A DNA stretch of 64,000 nucleotides from Orobanche coerulescens (Eukaryota; Streptophyta; Magnoliopsida; Lamiales; Orobanchaceae). The stretch spans positions 46,959,001 through 47,023,000 of the forward strand of contig CM065806.1 in the NCBI GenBank assembly GCA_033398695.1, read 5' to 3'. The translations under genes were made by a program, and so were the position numbers. The notes beneath the pieces were generated by a model, which ran no database searches, was not told where the DNA came from, and worked only from the letters and a program-made list of their open reading frames with translations. Shown one piece after another: positions 55,132 through 64,000 of the stretch (positions are counted from its first letter, which is position 1; each line of letters opens with the position of its first letter).

Positions 55132-55986
55132 CACTACCAAAAAAAGGACTTTAGCCGACGACCCGAAAAAAAACGGCTGATGACTCGGATTGCCGTCGGC
55201 TAAACAGTTTTAGCCGACGACTTGATCTAGGTCATCGGATAAAGTACAAAATAGTCGTCGGCTATAGTAAAGAGTTTTAGCCGATGACCTAGATATTGTT
55301 TAGCCGACGGAAAAAAAAATGTTTTAGCCGACGACTTGATCTGGGTCGTCGGCTAAACCTTTTCCAAAAAAAAAGGTTTTAGCTGACGACTTGATCTGGG
55401 TCGTCGGCTAAACCCTTTCCCAAAAAAAAATCAAATTTTAGCCGACGACAAGATCTAAGCCGTCGCCAAAGCCTTTCGAAACGGGTTTAGCCGACAACCT
55501 AGATCAAGTCGTCGGCTAAACCTCCAAGTGAAAATTATATATAGTTCACGAAACACCAACCCAATCTTGCCCCTCTCCCCGCTAAAGAGCACATTTCTAT
55601 TCCCAATCCTGTCAGTTATTCCCGAAAAAAGCTTGTGAGTTGCTACTTTGAGTATTGCGACCTTGCGAAAAAAATCAACCCGGTTCTTGGAAATCCCTTT
55701 GTGTATTTTTGAGTTTGTGTTGCTACTTTGAGTTGTGCTAATGGAGTGATGAAGGTTTCACCGGTTGTTATAATCACCATTTCGATTAAGGTACGTATTT
55801 TATTGTATTTTTTATTGTGATTTCGAAACTTTGTATTATTCATGTTGTACATTCGAAAGCTTTTATGTATAACGATTAAGTTTTATGATGATAATCATTA
55901 TGATTAATTGTCTGTTGTGATTTCATTTATAATTTGAACAATATTAGTTAGTTGGATTAATATTGGAAAATTTATACATTTTCAGG

Positions 55987-56446
55987 ATGGACAAGAGTTG
56001 GATTAGGTTACGAAAATGGGATCCAAGTGTAATGGATGGGATGAAGCAGTTTATGAGATTTGTAAAAGAGCACGACAGTGGTAATACGTTGCACTACTAT
56101 CCGTGTAATAAATGTAGATGTCGCAGTGATGTGTTTCGTTTTCCATTTGATGAGGTCTGGGAACACCTAAAGAAGAATGGTTTTTGGAGTAAATATACAT
56201 GTTGGATATAGCACGGTGAAGCACCGACTCGTTATTCCGTATGATCACGGACAATTTAGTGGTAACGACGGGTTCACCGATCCGAAGAGGAGGTTGATTG
56301 ATGATGTGTTTGGTTTTTCCGAGACGTTTGTACCAACTGAGCCAATCCCAAGACCCCGTAGACCGTTGCCTTGCAATACTGCTGGGCTTGACAGGTACAA
56401 CAAGCTAATTCAACTCCAATAGACCCCTCTATACCCAGGGTGTAAC
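55987..56446 (+). pseudogene. TNP2 N-terminal domain, copy 2
   Basis: ATG 55987 (MDKSWIRLRKWDPS), CPCNKC-like cysteines (YPCNKCRCR). CGA at 56011 is intact, where copy 1 has TGA. The stop after YTCWI (about 56209) is shared with copy 1. A 3-base loss near 56227 follows. Confidence 0.8.
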
Positions 56447-59400
56447 ATGACTGTTCTTGATTGTGTCATGGAAAATATGAGATTAAAGGTGGAAAACAGG
56501 TCATCCATCAAGTCTGTATATGATTACTTGGAGCTTACGAGTAATATGCTTCCACAGGGTCATCATCTTCCTAATACATATACAAAACTGAGACGAATTT
56601 TGAAAGATCTTGGTCTTTCCTACATTAAGATCCACGTCTGCATGTATGATTGTGTTCTATTCTGGGGGCATCCTAATAAAGACCTCACGAGATGTCCTGT
56701 ATGTGATACAGAGAGATATAGGATCACTCCTTCTGGAAAAGAGAAACCGGTGAAGGTACTTTGGTATTTTCCACTGAAGGACAGGTTGGAACGGCTTTTT
56801 ATGTCTCATCACACGGCAAAAGCAATGAGATGGCATGCCGAGCCACGCACTAATGACAGGGATACTATGATACACCTTTCGGATGGAGAGGCGTGGAAGC
56901 ATATAGATAGGGAGTATCCGAATTTTTCTTCAGATATCCAAAATGTAAGGCTCGGGATTGCATCTGATGGTTTCAACCCTTTTGGTAACATGAGTCTTTC
57001 ATATACCATATGGCCTGTTGTAGTGATTCCTTACAATCTTCCTCCGTGGATGTGTATGCGGAAGGAGTATAATATGTTGACCTTGTTAGTCCCGGGGCCG
57101 GGATATCCGGGAAAGTGTATCGATGTGTATATGAGATCTTTAATAGAGGAGCTGAAATTGTTGTGGGAGCAAGGTCATCCCACGTACGACAGTTATTCGT
57201 CCGAGACGTTCTACTTGCACGCCATGTGTATCGGCACTATTAGTGATTTTCTCGCATATGGAATGCTGTCTGGATCTGTTATTAGCGGATATAGAGGTTG
57301 TCTAGTGTGTTTGAATGCAGATTGTGCTAGGTACCACTGTAGGAAAGTTATCCGAATGCGTCATCGGATATGGCTTGAGAGGGAACATGAGTGGCGTATG
57401 GATGCTGCAAAGATTTGATGGCACCGTAGAAATGGGCGAGCCACCACGATAAATGACAGTGATGAAATACTATCGATTCTTAATGAGTACGATTTTGGTC
57501 ATCTTAGCAACCATCCTGATGTGATTGCAAAGAACTCCCCGAAAGGCCCGATGTATAAGTATTGGTCGCACAAAAGTATATTCGGGAATTGCCTTACCGG
57601 GTCCAAGTTACCGATAAGGAACTTCGATGTCATGCACATTGAAAAGAATGTTTGCGAAAGTATGGTTGTGACAACCTTAGGTTGGGATGGAAAGACCAAA
57701 GACGGGCCAAAAGCACGCAAATGTTTGGAAGAAATGAGCATAAGAAAACATTTGTGGTTGAAAACTATCAAGGGAAAACAAAAAATGCCTAAGGCAATTT
57801 ACACCATCACCGCGAGCAGTAGAACCGAGATATTTTTTGGATAAAGATCGCTAGGTATCCTACCGGTATGCCGGAAATATAGAAGATGTGTTAATTTCAG
57901 GGAGAACAAGTTAATCGGTTTGAAGAGTCATGATTGTCATATCCTACTCCAACGCCTATTTCCGGTATTTATTCGACCGTACTTACCAAAACAGGTGGTC
58001 GAGCCGTGTGTTGCATTGTCAAGATTTTTCCAGAAATTATGTACGAGAGAAGTGAAGAGATCTGATTTGCGTAAAATGCAAGATGGGATCATCTATATCT
58101 TGTGCAAGTTTGAGCGAATATTTCCTCCAAACTTTTTTGACCTCATGCCTCACCTCATGATCCACCTTCCCTATAGCTATTGGTCACTGTCCAAGCACTA
58201 CACGTGGATGTACCCAGTTGAAAGGTAACATAATTTTGTATGATATATATTGTCAAATTAAGTATGATTTCTAACACAATGACAATATTACAGGCAACTC
58301 GGTGATTACAAAGACTCCGTGGCCAATAAGTCTGCACCGGAACGATGCATTGCAGAATCTTACCTTGCATCAGAATGTATTACGCATATCAAGTTGTATT
58401 TGGGCACCTTCGAGCCCCCTTCCCGCTCTATTCCAGCAGATAAAATACAATTCAATATTTCTATCATATCCAATGAGGTTGACGTCTATGGGAGGTTGCC
58501 AGGAAGACAATTAGACCCGTACAAGTCACGAATTGCACATTGGTGGATATTGCTCAATTGTCCAGAAGTTCAGTACTGGAAAGATATCCACTTGTCATGC
58601 GATAAGGTGCGAGGTGACACTAGATTCCACAATGACACTTTTGCCGACAATTTTGGAGAATGGGTACGTATACATTCAGTTGCTATTGATTTTGGACTTA
58701 AGATATTTTTTTTACATAAAAAGTTTATTTACGACAGATGACACGCATACAAGATGACAGACACCCTAACTGGTCGCGTGAACTTATGCTTCTTTCTATG
58801 AAGCCGGTTATGTCAAGAATTTATTCGATGGCCAAAGTCAACAGTGTCACATTCGTATGCCTTGAGAGAGACCAAAAAGAAGATGTCAAAATTCTGGGGT
58901 TATGATAGATGGTGGATATTACGGTGTTCTTTTGGAAGTGGTAGAACTAATTTACGGGGAAGGCATGACAATTTACTTGTTTAAGTGTCGATGGTACGAC
59001 ACCAGTCTTGGAACCGATATGCAAGACGACTACGGGCTGTTATCTGTTGACACTTCCACTTCATGGTATGAAAGTGATCCTTTTGTATTTGATACATCAG
59101 CAAGGTCGGTGTATTATTTGGACGACTTGGTGAAGAAAGGTACATGGAAGATAGTGAACGTTGTGATGACGAGGAATATTTATAGTGCTGCTACACTGGG
59201 AGAAACAACAGGTACTGATGACGATGATGCTTATCAAGAGCCAAATACAGCAAATATTCCACCATCAACGACAATTACAATGAATAATGTTCCTGAAGGA
59301 CGAGTCGTCCGACTCTGTGGTGATGCTCGCGGGTACGTTGACGTTGATACAAACGAATTACTTGAAAATTCTAATGACGATAATGTGGACGACTTGAGGC

Positions 59401-59468
59401 ATATGTTGCCGGATATCAACTCAGTTAATGAGACAGACTGTAGTGATGACTCAAACTATGAGCCATAA
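56447..59468 (+). pseudogene. TNP2-like transposase, copy 2, frameshifted
   Basis: Open 56447-57418, then frame lost near 57407 and again around 57440-57900. Fragments 57521-57844, 57920-58224 and, after intron 58225-58293, exon 58294-58663 and exon 58738-59468 keep the family motifs. One A is missing from a homopolymer at 58874-58878 compared with 3795-3800, which stops the last exon early; an ATG at 58902 reopens it. It retains the 33 nt missing from copy 1. Confidence 0.85.
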
Positions 59469-59774
59469 ATTTATTAGATGTATATTTTCATATGTTAAAT
59501 ATAAAAAAAATAGTAATAATAATCAAAACATTAATATAATATTAATAATATTATTAAAAAAATCGGGGGGTTTAGCCGTCGGCTAAAGTTTTTTAAAAAA
59601 AAATATTATACTTTAGCCGACGACATTCAAATAGTCGTCGCTAAACCCCGATCCGGAGGTCTCGTTAGCGCATGCTAATACTTGTGGTTAGCGACGCTAA
59701 TAGTGTATGTTGACAGAAGTTTTGTTTCGGCAGGCCGATAGCGCACGCTAATCGTAATGATTAGCGCACGCTAA

Positions 59775-59800
59775 GCTGTCCAGTATATAAACTGGACAGC
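59775..59800 (+). promoter_or_regulatory. H LTR TATA hairpin, copy 2
   Basis: The 10-bp stem and the TATA loop are unchanged from copy 1, although flanking palindromes have lost bases (TTAGCGACGCTAA). Confidence 0.75.
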
Positions 59801-60690
59801 AGTCGTGAATTGTCATTTTCACTTCATTTCTTCTCCTCTCCCCGGGTTCGAGACGAGGGCGACTAGGGTTTGAACTTCTGGTCGATTTTTGTTCCATCCA
59901 ATGTGTTTTGGGGAGTTCTTGGTGATTGTAACATCATCTAATCTGTTGTTCTTCATCGGATCGAGGTATTTTTTACCATTTTTCCCCAGAGTTGACTTTT
60001 TGGAGTTTTGTTCTTGATCTCGATCCTAATCCGATTTTGATGAATCAGTTGGTGCTATATGATGTTATTAATCGTAGTCTATGGATTGTATATCCATATT
60101 TCGAGTTTGCTTAACTCGATTGACGATTTGAGTGTTCTTGGGAATTATTGAACATTTAATATTTGATTAAATATTTCAATGAGTTTCCTTTGTTGTTTTG
60201 AGGTGATTTTTGCAATTATTGGTCTGGATCCTCGTTGTCATAGTGTTCTCGTTGTTTCTTGTGGTAGTTGTAAGTTTCGCTGTACTTCGGTCGAGCCGTG
60301 TTCGTTGGAGTATTCGTGTGCCTGTTTCGAGGCAAGTACCTTGTTCATACATTTCATGTCCCGTGGATATGATGATCCGTGATCGTCTAAGTGTGTTTGA
60401 TTGGTTGTTTGAAATGAACTTTCAAAAGATTCACTTAAACCTCGTTAAAGTCTCACTCTCAAAATGCGTGTGCATTTGTGAATGGTGTGTTTGTAAATGA
60501 TTAAGTGAATCCTATGGATATATTTGGTGTTGATGTTGTGCTTTGATAATGCACATATACATATATTACCTCATTTCAAGGCCAGTGATTTGACGTTTGT
60601 GTCGTGCTAAGTATTTGTTGCCTCTGGGTGAATTGTTGGGATATCCTTGGTGTATTGTGTTAAGTGGTGTGAATGTGTGGTCATAGTCTA

Positions 60691-60932
60691 ACCGTGAGAG
60701 CCAAAGAAAACTACGATCACACATGACTTGTGATCGTGTGGTCAAGTTGCAACAAATTATTGATCCAACCGTGAGAGCTTAAGAAAACTACAGTGACACA
60801 TGACTTGTGATCGTGTGGTCAGGATGCAACAAGTGATTGATCCAACCATGAGAGCCTAAGAAAACTACGGTGACACATGACTTGTGATCATGTGGTCAGG
60901 ATGCAACAAGTGATTGATCCAACCGTGATAGT
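60691..60932 (+). repeat. 77-bp tandem repeat in H LTR, copy 2
   Basis: Same three-and-a-part units as 5620-5860. Confidence 0.85.
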
Positions 60933-61809
60933 CTGATGACACATGGCAAGCGAACACGGTGTCATGGATATGATTGTGGATGTATTTTTGCCAGGGTCGA
61001 GTACCTTGGACGTGTTATTGAGATTTCGTATCTTCGGTGGTTATGTTTTGTTGATTTTATGTTCGTCGAGGACACGTGGTGTGGGTTGTGGACCCCGTGA
61101 ATTACTGTTGGATTTATTTGAGAAAGCAAATATTTGGGTTGTGACCCCTTTCGGTTTTTGAAAGAGAAGGATTCAATAATCCTAAATTATTTTCCGTTAA
61201 AACTCCTGAGGGCATTTTAAAACAATTTATAAATTGTTCTCTTGATTTGTGATCTTTCGAATTTGGAAATGTTTACTTAAACTCTTTGCCTCGGGAAGTA
61301 TCTTTTGTTATATTTGAACCTTTGAGGATTCCTGATTATTATTATTCTTGAAATGTGATTTGTATGACTCGTATTTGCACTTTGTACTCGCACTAGCAAA
61401 ATAGTGGAATTTTGCTAACCCCCGAGTAATCGGGGGGTGGATGTCTGTTTTGCGCCCAGGTACATTCAGGTTTTGGGGAGCATAACACAGGGTTGGCACG
61501 AAGGATGAGGAATGATGATCGATACTAACCACATGAGGACCCGCACGATGTTGTGTTGGTTTAGTTGTAGTTATTTCTGATGTGGTAATTTTCCCCCGTT
61601 GTACGGGAGCGTGTTGTATGTTGACCCCTGCGTGGGTATGTATTGAGATTGAGTTGTATGTATTAATTGAAAGACCTAATCGGTCTACTGGGTCGTCATT
61701 TAGCCTTGAAGGCGATATTTTGATGTTCGATTTTAGTTACTAGCCTGGTAGATCCTTGAAAAAAGGGTCTACGACGTGTAATATCCCCGAGTGGATTGGG
61801 GGTGTTACA

Positions 61810-62282
61810 ATATCAAGGCCAACGTCATTCCCGGCAATATTCTCTTGGTCCCGTGTATGATCCCCATGGCCATCTGTACCATGGTTATGACCACGACCTC
61901 TGCCCCTCGTCATACTGATCAGATGCCCATTCAACACGATGAAACACAACATCGCAAAATGGTATACCAAAGTGCCAACTCAACACAACATATCAACATA
62001 AGGCAACAAATAGCAACACGATAAAAATATCCACTCCGGATAATTACAAGAATACAAAAATTACAATTTCAACAAATGAAACTTACGATCGTAACTAACG
62101 GATCACATAACCGTATCAACAGAAAATTAACGACCATTATCGTTACAATCATGTCCATAATATACTACACGTGGTAGCCAATCATTTTTAACATTCTTTT
62201 AAAACTCCCCGAGGTATCCATGTAAATAATATCATTTGAAAATCTTTGAATTTGTATGTTTATTCGGAATAATATTTGAAAG
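61810..62282 (-). pseudogene. gag: Element G gag start and leader, copy 2
   Basis: Minus-strand RG-rich gag start (ATG about 61913) and leader, as 6739-7211. Ends with GAAAG before the A LTR. Confidence 0.65.
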
Positions 62283-63230
62283 TGTTGTTACCCAAAATAT
62301 TATTCGGAAGGGATTGCTGGAATGGATGAGTAACAAAAAAATGCGAGAGCACGTCCATGGGGAAGTAAATAACACAAGATTTGTCGGGGTTGTTAGTCCC
62401 GGGCTTGAATGATCTCGCGAGATATTATTAATACGAATACTTGGGAGTACAAATATTAATGTTAGAGTACAATTACAATGAGTGTAAAGACCCTAGTTAT
62501 CTATCATTTGAGTGCTGATGATTGCCGGAACAACCAGAGTTGATGCTCTGTGGGTTCTTGTAACAACGATGTAGTGCTGTGTTAACCGCGAGAAATCGAC
62601 TGTCTCTAACTGTGTGAATTAGCTGAACTCTCGTATGGAAATCACTGTTCGTGAACCTCTGAACCTTTTTCCAGTTGATAAAGGTTTCCTATTTATAGGA
62701 GGGGAAGTCGCTGGGTGATCGCCTCTACTATATTATAATAAACGGGCGATCATCTTTAGCACATGGGTTGGTCTCCTTAAAGTCCGCAAAGAAATGCCGG
62801 GCAAATGGATGCGAACCAATAAGAAGACAACACGCATCCTAAGTCGCTGTCTTGGGAGGTCCCACCTAGGACTTTCGGCGGGTCTGTTGGTAGGTGAGAC
62901 AGTCCTTGTCGTTGCCAGCTGTTGATGGGCTGGAGTCAAAGATCCTTAATCCGCGGCGCCATTCGCGGATCTGCACGTGGGTCTTCGCTCCGAGATCCGG
63001 TCTTTGTAGAAATGACGGATGATGGTCTTATACGTGGCATGTGACGGCTGCCCTTGGTCGGGCACCGAGTCGATCGCTAGGTGCCAAGAGGCGATCGCTC
63101 GACCTCGATCGCTCGCACTGATCTCGGTCCTGACTTTAGCTTGGCAAGTCTCGCTTGAATTATTTGATGTTGTCTTTGGTCGCCGCCCTTACGCCGATCG
63201 CCGCCGAGGCGTATAAATCGCCGCACAACA
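62283..63230 (-). repeat. Element A 3' LTR, copy 2
   Basis: TGTTGTTACCC...GCACAACA, 948 bp, at the same insertion point as 7212. The adjacent purine tract is altered. Confidence 0.88.
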
Positions 63231-63589
63231 ATTGCCTCACCGCCTCCGATGTTGAAGACGTGGGTGATGTGGTTCTACCGCGATCGCTGACTTAGACGAG
63301 CGACTCAAAGATTTTATGGAATGTACGATCGTCTCTCGAATGATCGATTTTGAATTGACGACCTTGGCCGATCGCTGAAATGATGGGAAATGACAGCAGT
63401 CTTGAAACGTCACTGGGGCACGTGTTGGGCTCCTATTGGAGGAGCTCGACGGTTTTGTCAGGATGTCCTTTGGCATGCCCTCGAAACGACGCGCACGTGG
63501 GATTCGAGGGCAGCATTAAACGAGGCTTTATCTGACGGTTGCACTTCGATCCTCGGGGCTTTGCTTATTTGCCCAGAAGCCCCCGTCCT

Positions 63590-63605
63590 TGCCTATAAAA
63601 AGGAC
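63590..63605 (+). promoter_or_regulatory. TATA box of the A antisense gene, copy 2
   Basis: GCCTATAAAAAGGAC, as at 8538, about 155 nt before ATG 63748. Confidence 0.6.
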
Positions 63606-63747
63606 TGGGGTTACAAGGTAAAAAAACCTTATGCATTTCTGCCTGAGAAGAAGACATAGCTGATTTCTATCGAAGCTCAGGTGACGATCGTCGCTCGACT
63701 GACCTTAGGTAAGAACAAAACTCCTTCTCCCTCCTTTATCTTTGAAT

Positions 63748-64000
63748 ATGTCCGGAGGAAGACCAGATGTGTATGAGTCGGGTAGCACTTCCGCCGCCGG
63801 GGCTTTGACCGCCCGGGATGAACCTTTTGCGGAATTTCATGTGGACACCGCCGTCGAGGCCATCCATGCTGGGATTGAGCCCGCGGAGATCGAGGAACTT
63901 TTGAATGAGGCTGACGCAGCCAAGACGGTGGAGGCCTATCAGATCCATTCACTGAAACGGGAGGAGGCGGATGCGACGGCGCACAGGGAGTGGGACAGCG
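63748..64000 (+). CDS. A antisense gene exon 1, copy 2, cut by window end
   Basis: ATG 63748 (MSGGRPDVYESG). The first 84 codons match copy 1 with one amino-acid change and no stop. The rest lies beyond the window, so it is unknown whether B also interrupts this copy. Confidence 0.8.
   Translation, partial: MSGGRPDVYESGSTSAAGALTARDEPFAEFHVDTAVEAIHAGIEPAEIEELLNEADAAKTVEAYQIHSLKREEADATAHREWDS

Larger units (their letters stand above)
55132..59649 (+). mobile_element. CACTA transposon, copy 2, 3'-truncated
   Basis: Same CACTACC start, subterminal repeats (55132-55540), TATA box, transposase gene and truncated 3' end as in copy 1. The shared truncation shows that the end was lost before the duplication (if the duplication is real). 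Confidence 0.9.
59650..61809 (+). mobile_element. Gypsy LTR H, copy 2
   Basis: As 4574-6738, including the palindromes, TATA hairpin (59775-59800) and 77-bp repeats (60691-60932). Ends GTGTTACA at 61809. Confidence 0.8.
55068..64000 (+). repeat. Long direct duplication, copy 2
   Basis: Colinear with 1-8933. It extends past the window. Differences from copy 1 are mostly short indels and clustered changes at CAG/CTG sites. Confidence 0.95.

Overview
The window is nuclear plant DNA made entirely of transposable elements, many nested inside one another. I see no host protein gene, rRNA or tRNA gene. The evidence for a flowering plant is: a CACTA (En/Spm) transposase gene of the TNP2 type with GT-AG introns; Ty3/gypsy elements with a chromodomain-like integrase tail; Ty1/copia elements with SIRE-like architecture; a Tat-like non-autonomous element; and primer-binding sites complementary to plant initiator tRNA-Met. 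I cannot name the species. The density and depth of nesting suggest a large, repeat-rich genome, possibly a pericentromeric or intergenic heterochromatic block.

Layout from left to right. 1-64 is a gypsy LTR scrap. 65-4573 is a CACTA element that has lost its 3' end. 4574-6738 is a plus-strand gypsy LTR (called H). From 6739 a minus-strand gypsy element (G) begins. It is split by element A and resumes at 36622-39839 with its leader, PBS and truncated LTR. Element A (7212-36621, minus strand, TSD GAAAG) is a Tat-like, gag-only element carrying an intron-containing gene on the opposite strand. Inside A sits B (10137-31537, plus strand, TSD GGAGG), a chromodomain gypsy element. Inside the right LTR of B sits C (18915-31079, minus strand, TSD AAATG), a SIRE-like copia element with a long third ORF. 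39840-42301 is another truncated gypsy LTR (F). 42302-46430 is the 5' part of a copia element (D), cut in the integrase zinc finger and fused to the last about 335 bp of an LTR of gypsy element E (46426-54447). 54448-55131 is again H/G-type LTR. From 55068 to the end of the window the first 8.9 kb is repeated, with the same CACTA, H LTR, inverted G gag, A LTR and start of the A antisense gene.

All gag, pol and transposase genes here carry stops or frameshifts, and many of the stops look like C-to-T changes. The more unusual signals are cis-regulatory. Three gypsy LTR families (B, E, H) carry arrays of a near-palindrome (TAGCGCACGCTA) just upstream of the TATA box. In B and H the TATA box lies in the loop of a perfect inverted repeat. 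Two accessory genes (the A antisense gene and C ORF3) each have a private TATA box about 145-157 nt before their ATG. Differences between the two copies of the 8.9-kb duplication concentrate at CAG/CTG sites, which makes sequencing or assembly error at methylated CHG sites a serious alternative to real divergence.
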